A stretch of DNA of 64,000 nt, taken from positions 4,909,174-4,973,173 of the forward strand of contig CP151667.1 of assembly GCA_038400315.1 (NCBI GenBank). Direction: 5' to 3'. The notes below the pieces were generated by a model, which saw only the letters and a list, made by a program, of their open reading frames with translations, ran no database searches and had not been told where the DNA came from. Of this stretch, positions 26,621-34,270 are shown in pieces. The position numbers were made by a program, and so were the translations under genes. Position 1 is the stretch's first letter, and the number at the start of each line of letters is the position of its first letter. The DNA comes from Isosphaeraceae bacterium EP7 (GTDB lineage: Bacteria > Planctomycetota > Planctomycetia > Isosphaerales > Isosphaeraceae).

Positions 26621-27324
26621 CGTGGATCCCCGCTCGTCTCGGAACCGACGGCCGCGACCGTCTCGCCGGCGCTGTCGAGGGGCGGGAGCAGCCCGAGGGC
26701 GGCCAGGGTCATCGAGCTGATGTGATCGGCCAGGAACGCCACGTTCAACTCGCTTGGATCAAGATCGTTCGCCAAGCGCGATGAGATGTGTGGCACGAGA
26801 CGATAGTGCAGGCATTGCCCCAACACGCTGAAGGCCAGCGCGTGCATCCGACGCGGGTTGGCATCGGGGCAGATCCTTCGCAAGATCCCCTGGAGCTGAT
26901 CATAAAACGGGCGACTTCCTTCCCGCACGAGGGTCTCGGTGGCCGGAGTCGGGGCCATCAGCTCCCGAAGGATGAGCGCCTGAGTCCAATCACCCTCCTC
27001 GACGACGGCGAGCGTCTTACAAAGGAAGTGACGAATGTAGACGCGCAATTGCGCAGCCGGCTCGGCTTCCGGGTCGATTTCAAGCAGGTTGATCCGACAT
27101 TGGTGGGCGTGGAGCACGGCCGCGATGTAGAGGTTCGCCTTGTCGTTGAAGTAGTAATTGACCGCCGCGATGTTCACTTCCGCCAGCTTGCAGATGGACC
27201 GAATCGTGCCACATTCGAATCCCTTCTCCGCGAAGACGCGGACGGCGGCCTGCAGGATTCGATCCCTGGGGTGTTCGGGATTCACGGCGAGGACCCCCAG
27301 ATTTGACCGACTTCGATGGACCAT
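26617..27324 (-). CDS. TetR-family regulator of the DevBCA-type exporter
   Basis: The 235-residue protein has an N-terminal TetR DNA-binding domain (RILQAAVRVFAEKGFECGTI, then LAEVNIAAVNYYFNDKANLY). The C-terminal domain resembles the CecR/YbiH type (HFLCKTLAVVEEGDWTQALI, PDANPRRMHALAFSVLGQCL). It is the first gene of the exporter operon and its stop overlaps the permease start. It is therefore likely a repressor that controls its own operon in response to a toxic or lipid-like compound. A promoter with an overlapping inverted repeat lies directly upstream. Confidence 0.9.
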   Translation of the reverse strand: MVHRSRSNLGVLAVNPEHPRDRILQAAVRVFAEKGFECGTIRSICKLAEVNIAAVNYYFNDKANLYIAAVLHAHQCRINLLEIDPEAEPAAQLRVYIRHFLCKTLAVVEEGDWTQALILRELMAPTPATETLVREGSRPFYDQLQGILRRICPDANPRRMHALAFSVLGQCLHYRLVPHISSRLANDLDPSELNVAFLADHISSMTLAALGLLPPLDSAGETVAAVGSETSGDPR

Positions 27325-27332
27325 GGCGATTC

Positions 27333-27378
27333 AAACGCTTGTTTAAATTGAGTCTAAGTTGAGTCCATCGATCGTCAA
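27333..27378 (-). promoter_or_regulatory. Promoter and possible operator of the TetR/exporter operon
   Basis: On the minus strand TTGACG (27378-27373) and TAGACT (27356-27351) are 16 bases apart. Next to the -10 element is the inverted repeat AAAC-GCTT-GTTT (27333-27344). TTGAGTC occurs twice on the plus strand (27348-27354 and 27359-27365, 11 bases apart), the first copy overlapping the -10 element. Either could be the TetR binding site. Confidence 0.4.
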
Positions 27379-27513
27379 CCCACGTTTGTCAAGAATGATC
27401 GGTGCCGCGTCGGTCCGAGATGGTCTTGAAGGAAAACTCGGTCCGGAGTGTACTTTCCCCTGGCTCCATTGTCGGGCCATGACAAGAGTTCGAACGCGGC
27501 AGGGAGCTGACGC

Positions 27514-28716
27514 TTGCCGACGTGCCCGAGAATAACGTGCGTACTGGGGACTCGCCCGGAGGTCATCAAGATGGCCCCGGTGATCGCGCGCTTACGACGA
27601 GTCGGACCGTCCTTGCACATCGAGGTGATCACCACCGGCCAGCATCGGGGCCTGCTCGACCAGGCCCTGGCCGATTTCGGCGTCGTCGCCACCCGTGATC
27701 TGGACTTGATGAGGCCCGACCAGGGGCTGGCTGACTTGACCGCCCGAGCCCTCGTCGCCCTGACGGCCGAGTTTCGAGAATATCGTCCCGATCTCGTGCT
27801 CGCTCAAGGGGATACTTCGACCGTCTTGGCGACTGCTCTGTCCTGTTATTATGAAAAGATCGCGTTCGCCCATGTTGAGGCGGGCCTGAGGACCGGGAGG
27901 GCCTACGAGCCGTTTCCCGAGGAGAAGCACCGTGTGCTGGCCGGGCACCTGGCCGACCTCCACTTCGCCCCGACAAGCCAGGCCCGCCAGAATCTCGAAC
28001 GCGAGGGGATTTCCCCGAGCTCAATCCTCGTCACCGGCAACACGGTCGTCGATGCACTTCGCGAAGTCGGCGGCCGTGGTTCCTCGCATCGGATCATGCC
28101 CGAGGGCTCGCGCTACCTGCTGGTCACGGCCCACCGCCGCGAGAATTTCGGCGCACCCATCGACGAGATCTGCGAGGCGGTCCTCGAACTTGTCCGACTT
28201 GATCCCGGGCTGTCGGTCGTTTTCCCCGTACATCCCAACCCTCATGTTCGAGACGCCGTCTTCGGCCGCCTCTCGGGCTCCCCTCGGATCATCCTGACCG
28301 AGCCGCTCGGCTATCGCGAGTTCGTCTCCTTGATGAGCGGGGCCGAGGCGATCCTGACCGACTCGGGCGGAATCCAGGAAGAAGGCCCCGCACTGGGCAA
28401 AACCGTCTTCGTGCTCCGCGATGCCACCGAGCGGCCCGAAGCGATCCGGTCTGGCCTGGCGAGGTTGGTCGGTCCCCACCGCGGTGCAATCCTCTCGGCT
28501 TATCGCGAATGGCGATCCGCCCGAGGGCGAGCCGACGTCCCGATCGCCAATCCTTACGGCGATGGCTGGGCCGCCGAACGCATCGCTCGCTGCCTGGCGG
28601 CCCGCTTTCAGCTCGATCTCGGGCCCTGGCCCGCCGGCGTCGAGGCCGAGTGGGACGACTCCCCGGTGCCTGGGACCGATCAACACCTCGTGCCCGTCTC
28701 TCTGTCCGCAAGTTAG
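27514..28716 (+). CDS. wecB: UDP-N-acetylglucosamine 2-epimerase (non-hydrolysing)
   Basis: WecB converts UDP-GlcNAc to UDP-ManNAc for surface polysaccharides. The 400-residue protein has GTRPEVIKMAPVIARLR, GDTSTVLATALSCYY, HVEAGLRTG, the nucleotide-site VTAHRRENFG, FPVHPNPHVRDAV and SGGIQEEGPALGKTVFVLRD followed by ATERPEAI. All conserved acidic and His positions I know are present. The start appears to be TTG at 27514 with GGGAG 8 bases upstream, since no in-frame ATG is close. The protein is cytoplasmic. Confidence 0.92.
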   Translation: MPTCPRITCVLGTRPEVIKMAPVIARLRRVGPSLHIEVITTGQHRGLLDQALADFGVVATRDLDLMRPDQGLADLTARALVALTAEFREYRPDLVLAQGDTSTVLATALSCYYEKIAFAHVEAGLRTGRAYEPFPEEKHRVLAGHLADLHFAPTSQARQNLEREGISPSSILVTGNTVVDALREVGGRGSSHRIMPEGSRYLLVTAHRRENFGAPIDEICEAVLELVRLDPGLSVVFPVHPNPHVRDAVFGRLSGSPRIILTEPLGYREFVSLMSGAEAILTDSGGIQEEGPALGKTVFVLRDATERPEAIRSGLARLVGPHRGAILSAYREWRSARGRADVPIANPYGDGWAAERIARCLAARFQLDLGPWPAGVEAEWDDSPVPGTDQHLVPVSLSAS

Positions 28717-28794
28717 CGGAGCGTGATAGACTCAAGAGGTCCCTCGCAGGACTAAGCCAGACCTGACACCCCCTCTCCCAGGGGACGCGAGCCC

Positions 28795-29805
28795 ATGCTG
28801 GCGCTCGAACTCCTCCGAAGTCCGACCAAGGCGGGAAAAAAGCCCGTTTTCGCGCTCTTCGGCGATGATCCGTACCTTCGCCACGAGGCGCTGCACGCAA
28901 TTGTCCGCTCAACCTTGGGCGACCAGGCCGACGACATGGCCGTCTCGAGGTTCGCGGGCGAATCGGCCGGGCTTTCCGACGTGCTCGACGAACTGCGAAC
29001 TCTGCCGTTCCTCTCGAAGTGTCGAGTCGTGGTGGTCGACAACGCCGACCCGTTCATCACGGCGCACCGCAAGGAGCTGGAAGCGTACGCCGACAGGCCA
29101 TCCTCCTCCGGTGTCCTGATCTTGATGGCGAAGCTCTGGAACGGTTCGACCCGATTGGCCAAGATCGTCGAGAAGATTGGCCTGGCCGTCGACTGCAAGA
29201 CACCCGACGAACGTGGCCTGATCGGATGGATGCTTCAGCACGCCAAGGAGCAGTCCGTCAGGCTCGACGAGGAGGCCGCCAGACTCCTCCTGGAACTCGT
29301 CGGCCCCGAACCCGGAATCCTCGCCACTGAAGTCGACAAGCTCGCCGTCTACGTCGGTGATGTAGCTGCAATCCGGGTCGAGGACGTTGCCAGGATGGTC
29401 GGGGCCGGCCGGGTCGAGACGATCTGGAAGGTTCTGGACGCTGCGACCACCGGCGCAATGGGCCCCGCCCTCGCGGACATGGATCGCCTGATTGCGAGCG
29501 GCGAGCATCCGGTCGGCCTGCTCGCTGCCATGTCGGCGTCATTACGCAAACTTCATCATGCCGGCCAGTTGCGTCGTCAACGTGTCGACTTGAAGGACGC
29601 TTGTCAGCGTGCCGGGATGCCCCCCTACCCGAAGATGATCGAGCAAGCCCAGAGGCAGCATTCCCACCTCGGTCCCGCACGAGTCGACCGACTTCCGGGA
29701 CAACTGCTCGAGGTCGATCTCAATCTGAAGGGCTCGTCACAACTCGCGCCTCGGACCATCATCGAACGCCTCATCGTCGAGCTGGCTCGAAGGCGCGAGG
29801 ATTAG
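28795..29805 (+). CDS. holA: DNA polymerase III delta subunit
   Basis: The delta subunit is the clamp-loader part that opens the beta sliding clamp. The 336-residue protein starts with PVFALFGDDPYLRHEALHAI, as in HolA. It has the middle domain with RCVVVVDNADPF-like and SSSGVLILMAKLW segments, and the C-terminal collar domain with VLDAATTGAMGPALADMDRL and GEHPVGLLAAMSASLRKLHH. The sequence is divergent but the length and order are right. It lies 78 bases after wecB. Confidence 0.88.
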   Translation: MLALELLRSPTKAGKKPVFALFGDDPYLRHEALHAIVRSTLGDQADDMAVSRFAGESAGLSDVLDELRTLPFLSKCRVVVVDNADPFITAHRKELEAYADRPSSSGVLILMAKLWNGSTRLAKIVEKIGLAVDCKTPDERGLIGWMLQHAKEQSVRLDEEAARLLLELVGPEPGILATEVDKLAVYVGDVAAIRVEDVARMVGAGRVETIWKVLDAATTGAMGPALADMDRLIASGEHPVGLLAAMSASLRKLHHAGQLRRQRVDLKDACQRAGMPPYPKMIEQAQRQHSHLGPARVDRLPGQLLEVDLNLKGSSQLAPRTIIERLIVELARRRED

Positions 29806-29979
29806 GATCATGCCGATTCCCCGGTTCAGGCCGTCGAAGGTCTGTTGCTTATCAATCAACGATGATGTCGAATGCTTGAGCGTCCCTCGCACTATTTCTT
29901 GGCAGTTGCCCCAAAGATTTCGCGGTTGATGCAAGTTGGTACGCTCGCTTACAAAAATTGAAGACCAATCTTAACGATT

Positions 29980-30216
29980 ATGCCATCGACACAAGAGATC
30001 CATTGCCTGGCGACGATCGACCGGATCGTAGCACTTAAGATCCCTGATTCTCGATCGATCCTCCAGTTGGGCTATAACTTAGGTCGACTGAGCGAGATAA
30101 CGGGACTTGGCCGTGAACCCTTCTGGGATCGCTGGAAAGACGCAGTCACGACTTGGGACAACGAAATACTTCGGGACTTGGCCCTGGAATTGCACAAGAT
30201 TCTTGCAACCCCTTGA
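29980..30216 (+). CDS. Small hypothetical protein (78 residues)
   Basis: The frame begins MPSTQEIHCLATIDRIVALK and continues with a helical, charged sequence (LGYNLGRLSEITGLGREPFW). No signal peptide, membrane span or known motif is present. The ribosome site is weak. Base composition is richer in A and T than in the neighbours, so it may be a recent arrival or a chance frame. The preceding 170 bases are likewise A/T-rich. Confidence 0.4.
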   Translation: MPSTQEIHCLATIDRIVALKIPDSRSILQLGYNLGRLSEITGLGREPFWDRWKDAVTTWDNEILRDLALELHKILATP

Positions 30217-30572
30217 TGAATCGAACGATCGAATCGGAAGCAACCCTCACCCAGTCCCTACCGTGTGGGTTTTCGATCGGATTTCGCGAACTTCCGCCCT
30301 GGTTGTGTGCGTCTGAGGAGGAGAGGGATTTGACTCGCAACGAGTCTCGTTCTATTCCCTGTCAAACACCATGACCGCGAAGTCTGGGCGGAATTGAGTT
30401 GGCGGTGAGAATGGAGGTTGATTTGTCCATATTTCCTCAAGCTTTCAGCGACTCCCTTGCCATGATCGCCCACACTTGCGAAGATAAGTGTCTTCCCGAT
30501 GAATCGATTCGACTGATCCATGGCCAGTCGCCGGTGACCTTCCCCATCCGACCTCTTCCGGAGAGTGTGTCT
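30217..30572. other. Intergenic region with weak promoter-like palindrome
   Basis: No convincing gene is present. TTGACT at 30330-30335 is followed after 17 bases by TATTCC. A perfect 6-base inverted repeat GACTCG-CAA-CGAGTC (30332-30346) overlaps this spacer. The long frames on both strands lack ribosome sites until the GGAGAG at 30560, which serves the BON-like gene. Confidence 0.4.
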
Positions 30573-30800
30573 ATGCCTGCGGTCTTGATTCCTGCCTCCG
30601 ACTCGCTCGCGGACCTCGTAGAACGGCGCGTCCGCCAGTCGACCCACGGGCGGATCAGGAATCTCTGCGTCGAGGAAGTCCAGGGGCGTTTCGTCGTCCG
30701 TGGTCAGGTTCCCTCGCATCACACCAAGCAGCTTGCGTTGCACGGAGCTCTCGAGCTGATTGGTTTCGAGCAATTCCATTCGCAACTCACGGTTGGCTGA
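30573..30800 (+). CDS. Small BON-like domain protein
   Basis: The ATG at 30573 follows GGAGAG with 7 bases spacing. The frame is open from 30399, but the upstream part lacks such a site and looks random. The 75-residue product has LADLVERRVRQSTHGRIRNL, then VEEVQGRFVVRGQVPSHHTK and LHGALELIGFEQFHSQL. This matches the alpha-beta-beta-alpha-beta pattern and the G-x-V-x2 motif of BON domains, which bind phospholipid or other surfaces. No signal peptide is present, so it is probably cytoplasmic. Confidence 0.68.
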   Translation: MPAVLIPASDSLADLVERRVRQSTHGRIRNLCVEEVQGRFVVRGQVPSHHTKQLALHGALELIGFEQFHSQLTVG

Positions 30801-30824
30801 ATGACTCGCCTAGAATGAGTTGGA

Positions 30825-30860
30825 AGCGGCCGCCCGATTCTTCGAATCGGGCTGGCCGCT
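30825..30860 (+). terminator. Hairpin terminator after the BON-like gene
   Basis: A two-step stem (AGCGGCC/GGCCGCT outside, GCCCGATTC/GAATCGGGC inside, with one bulged T and a 3-base loop) is followed by CGTCGTTTCC. It lies 25 bases after the stop codon and is one of the strongest hairpins in the window. Confidence 0.72.
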
Positions 30861-31090
30861 CGTCGTTTCCCCCTCCGCTCGCGCCCCACCCAACACGCAC
30901 ACACCCCGTCGTCGACCGATTCTAGGCGAGACGATGTCCCCGATCGTTTCATCCCTCGCGGGACCTCCGTTCGGCGGCCGATTGGCTGCATCCGCGATCC
31001 GAATCTGGCCGATCTTGGTAAGATTCGACGACGCGGGCCGGCCGTTTGGCGTTCGCCGCACCCCTTTGGGTCCACGCGAAAGGATTTGAG

Positions 31091-32584
31091 ATGCAACTTC
31101 CTGGACGCCGAGCCTGGCTCGGAGTGGTCGCCCTCGGGGCGATCGCAGCCACCTTGGTCGGAGCCGCGCGCGCCGATGAATCCTGGGACGCCGTCTACAT
31201 CGGTGGGTCCAAGGTCGGCTTCACCCACCTGCGGGTGATGTCGGTGACCGACAAGGACCGCAAGCTGATCAACGTCCAGTTCGAGCAGGAGATCGACGTC
31301 AACCGGTCGTCCGACCGCCTGCGTATGAAGCTGCGCTATGGCACCATCGAGACCCCCGAAGGGGAAGTGCTCCGCCTTGATACTAGGGTTCAGGCGGGAC
31401 GCGACGAGTTACGGACTCACGGCGACGTGATCGACGGCAAGATGGACCTCAAGGTCTCGTCGGGCGGCCGCGAACAGCGGAAGGTCATCGACTGGCCCGC
31501 CGACATCCGCGGACCCTATGCGGCCGAGCTGAGTCTTGCTCGCTCTCCCATCAAGGTGGGCGAGACGCGTCAACTCAAGATGTTTATCCCGATCCTGAAT
31601 GTCGTCGCCAAGCTCGACCTCGTCGCCAAAGGGGTCGAAGACGTGGAGTTGGGCGGCGGAGTGAAGCGTCCATTGATGAAGGTCGAGTCGATCGTCACGA
31701 TGCCGGACGGAAAGGTTGACCTCGAACAGAGCACGACATTCTGGGTCGATAACGCGGGCCAGGCCCTGAAGCAGTACGCCAGCGTCTTCGGAGGCTCGTA
31801 CACTTACAGGACTTCCAAGCAGGCCGCCATGGCAACCGACCCGGGGGGACGGCTCGACCTGATCGCCCTCTCGGTCGTGAAGGTGACCCAGAAGATCCCC
31901 CGTTCCGAGCTGACCCGGAACATCAGTTATCGCCTGAGGTTCAAGGGAAACGACCCGGCGCAATTCTTCCCGACCGACCGGAGGCAAGAAGCCAAGTCGG
32001 CCGGCGACGGCACGACGGCGACTCTCCTCGTGCGCACCGCCGGCCCGCAAGACGGTCAGCCCGAGGCCTCACCGGGCGATGAGTTCCTGCGGTCGAATCC
32101 GATGATCAACTCAGAAGACCCTTCCGTCGTCAGGCTCGCCGCCAAAGCCACGGCGTCGGCGGGCAACGATCCCTGGGCCAAGGCGGTCGCCATCCAGCAA
32201 TTCGTCTTCAAGACGATGAAGAGCCAGAACTTCCGGACCGCCTTTGCACCCGCCCATGAGGTCGCCCGCACGCTCGAGGGCGATTGCACCGAGTTCGGCG
32301 TGCTCACCGCCGCCATGTGCCGAGCCTCGGGCATCCCCGCCCGCGTGGCCGTCGGGCTCGTCTACGGCGATAGCCTGGGTGGCTTTGGGTTCCATATGTG
32401 GAACGAGGTGTATGTCAATCAGCGATGGGTCGCCATCGACTCGATCTTCAACCAATCCGAGGTTGACGCAACCCACCTCAAGCTCAGCGATGCAAGCCTG
32501 GACGGCGTTTCGCCTTATGAGACGTTCACGTCGGTCGCAAAGGTCTTCGGCAACCTGACAATCGAGCCGGTCGAGATCCGCTGA
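31091..32584 (+). CDS. Exported transglutaminase-like protein
   Basis: The ATG at 31091 begins a signal peptide (residues 1-29, ending AARA). The 497-residue protein has an N-terminal beta-rich domain (residues of about 30-290) and a C-terminal transglutaminase/protease-like domain. The triad is complete: Cys399 in GDCTEFGVLTAAMCRASGIP, His435 in GFHMWNEVYV and Asp450 in WVAIDSIF. Such proteins act as proteases, amidases or cross-linkers in the envelope. AAAGGA precedes the start. It sits between two BON-type genes. Confidence 0.87.
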   Translation: MQLPGRRAWLGVVALGAIAATLVGAARADESWDAVYIGGSKVGFTHLRVMSVTDKDRKLINVQFEQEIDVNRSSDRLRMKLRYGTIETPEGEVLRLDTRVQAGRDELRTHGDVIDGKMDLKVSSGGREQRKVIDWPADIRGPYAAELSLARSPIKVGETRQLKMFIPILNVVAKLDLVAKGVEDVELGGGVKRPLMKVESIVTMPDGKVDLEQSTTFWVDNAGQALKQYASVFGGSYTYRTSKQAAMATDPGGRLDLIALSVVKVTQKIPRSELTRNISYRLRFKGNDPAQFFPTDRRQEAKSAGDGTTATLLVRTAGPQDGQPEASPGDEFLRSNPMINSEDPSVVRLAAKATASAGNDPWAKAVAIQQFVFKTMKSQNFRTAFAPAHEVARTLEGDCTEFGVLTAAMCRASGIPARVAVGLVYGDSLGGFGFHMWNEVYVNQRWVAIDSIFNQSEVDATHLKLSDASLDGVSPYETFTSVAKVFGNLTIEPVEIR

Positions 32585-32611
32585 ACGGCGGATTGAATGA
32601 CAAATTGCAGG

Positions 32612-32638
32612 CGGACGGGATGCGGCCGATCCCGTCCG
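32612..32638 (+). terminator. Hairpin terminator after the transglutaminase-like gene
   Basis: CGGACGGGA and TCCCGTCCG form a perfect 9-base stem with a 9-base loop, followed by TTGTG. It begins 27 bases after the stop. Confidence 0.65.
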
Positions 32639-32743
32639 TTGTGAGCTGAATCGCTTGTTCTGCCGGTTTTCGGGCCGTAAACTTCCGGGAGACCGTGGCG
32701 CCGATAAACGGCCGCCGGGGTCTCTCCCGGGAGGTCCTGCACC

Positions 32744-34132
32744 ATGACGCGGCATCGATTCCGTCGCGCGGCCCTGTCGGCCAACGTTTGCATGGCCGCC
32801 CTGGCGATCGCATCACCATTGGCGGTCGCACAGCGGACAACTCCACCTCCGGTCGGCCGAACGGCCGAGGCACCTCCGACCGCGTCCCGTCAGGCGCCGG
32901 CATCCCCCGTTGCCTCGCTCCAGTCGAGCCTCCAGTCGAATCCGGTCACTGCTCCTTATCGGATCGGCGTGACAACCAAGAACGGCCGGGCGTTGCTCAC
33001 GGGTCGGGTTGGTAGCAAGGCCATCTATGACGTGGCCATCCGGACCGCGATCAATTCGGGCGTGGCGTTCACCGACCAGCTCATCATCGATACCGCGATG
33101 CAGCGTGCGATGGCACGCGCCCAGGGTGCGCTGATCGACACCTACATCGTCCCTCCTGCCTTCGGCCTTTACGGCTACGGGGGTGGTTATGGTCTGGCTT
33201 ACCCCTCGCCGTTGCTCGGCCCTTACGATGCTCCCCAGATCTGGGAGCCTCCGGTGATTTCCTATCCTCCCTACTGGGAAGAACTCTCCGCGAGCCGGCT
33301 GGGCGAATCGGCCCCGTTGGCCGGAAACGACGTGAACGCACCGGCGGCGGGTCGCGGGGCATCGAACACCGTCGAGGCGACCATCGATCCCCTCGGCGTG
33401 GCGACCTTGCGAGGAACCGTCTCGACCATGGCCGAACGCGTGGGGGTCGGCCAGAAGCTGGCCCAGACCCAGGGTGTGACCGAGGTCATCAACCTCCTTA
33501 CCGTTGATCCTTCGGTCCCTGGATCTTCGGCTGCCAGATCCGAGGCCGCCGACGCACCGCCGCCGCCGCCAATCCCGATTCCTCCGCCCACGCCGGAGAC
33601 CGCCGAGCGCCGTCCTGCACCCGAGTTCAGCCCCGATGAGGCGGAAAAGCCGGCCGCTGCGGCGGGAGGAAGTGCCGGCGAGAGGCTCAGAGCCTCTCTC
33701 GCCCGACGGCCGGCCCTCGAAGGTCTCTCCGTCCAGGCATCGGTCGATGACGGGATTGCCACCCTGCGTGGCCAGGTCCCCACGGCCTACGAGGCGATGC
33801 TCGTCCACCGGACGGCACAGCTCCAGCCGGGCGTGAAGAGCGTGGACGATCAACTCCGGTTCCAGGTTCCCGACACCGAGCATCCCAACCCCCTGCGTGA
33901 GAAGGGACGTCCCGAAGACGTCGAACCTTACCTCCAAGCCCAGGTCCAGCGTCAACTCGGCGACCTCGCCCATCTCGATCGCACGCGTCTCTCCGGCGAG
34001 GAGCTCGACCTGAACATCCAGGTCATTCATGCGGACGACTCCCCGAGAGTCGAAGCGATCTTGAGGTCGATGCCGCTGCTCCGCGGCTTCCGCGTCCAGC
34101 CTAAGATCGTCGTCGAGGAAACCGGAAACTGA
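32744..34132 (+). CDS. Exported multi-BON-domain protein
   Basis: The 462-residue protein has a signal peptide (residues 1-29, ending PLAVA) and a Pro/Ala-rich linker. BON-like domains appear at about residues 68-120 (YRIGVTTKNGRALLTGRVGS), 200-260 (NTVEATIDPLGVATLRGTVS) and 300-375 (LEGLSVQASVDDGIATLRGQ). Between the first two is a Tyr/Pro/Gly-rich stretch, and between the second and third a Pro run. BON domains usually bind membranes or surface polymers. A fourth, more divergent module may close the protein. It is likely periplasmic or surface-attached. Confidence 0.8.
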   Translation: MTRHRFRRAALSANVCMAALAIASPLAVAQRTTPPPVGRTAEAPPTASRQAPASPVASLQSSLQSNPVTAPYRIGVTTKNGRALLTGRVGSKAIYDVAIRTAINSGVAFTDQLIIDTAMQRAMARAQGALIDTYIVPPAFGLYGYGGGYGLAYPSPLLGPYDAPQIWEPPVISYPPYWEELSASRLGESAPLAGNDVNAPAAGRGASNTVEATIDPLGVATLRGTVSTMAERVGVGQKLAQTQGVTEVINLLTVDPSVPGSSAARSEAADAPPPPPIPIPPPTPETAERRPAPEFSPDEAEKPAAAAGGSAGERLRASLARRPALEGLSVQASVDDGIATLRGQVPTAYEAMLVHRTAQLQPGVKSVDDQLRFQVPDTEHPNPLREKGRPEDVEPYLQAQVQRQLGDLAHLDRTRLSGEELDLNIQVIHADDSPRVEAILRSMPLLRGFRVQPKIVVEETGN

Positions 34133-34163
34133 AGGGGCTGCGCGGAGTTTGCAGGCCCGGCCG

Positions 34164-34192
34164 CACCGGCACGGCGAAAAGTCGTGCCGGTG
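34164..34192 (+). terminator. Hairpin terminator after the BON protein gene
   Basis: CACCGGCACG and CGTGCCGGTG form a perfect 10-base stem around GCGAAAAGT, followed by TAACGGTTT. It starts 32 bases after the stop at 34132. Confidence 0.72.
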
Positions 34193-34270
34193 TAACGGTT
34201 TGGGCTTGCCGGGTAGCCGCCGGGGCTCTTACGATCCGACTCTCCTGAATGATCCGGCGCCGACGCCGGA

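Noticed and set aside
30258-30785. A 175-residue leftward frame
   Set aside because: It is opposite the BON-like gene, which has a ribosome site and a recognisable fold pattern.
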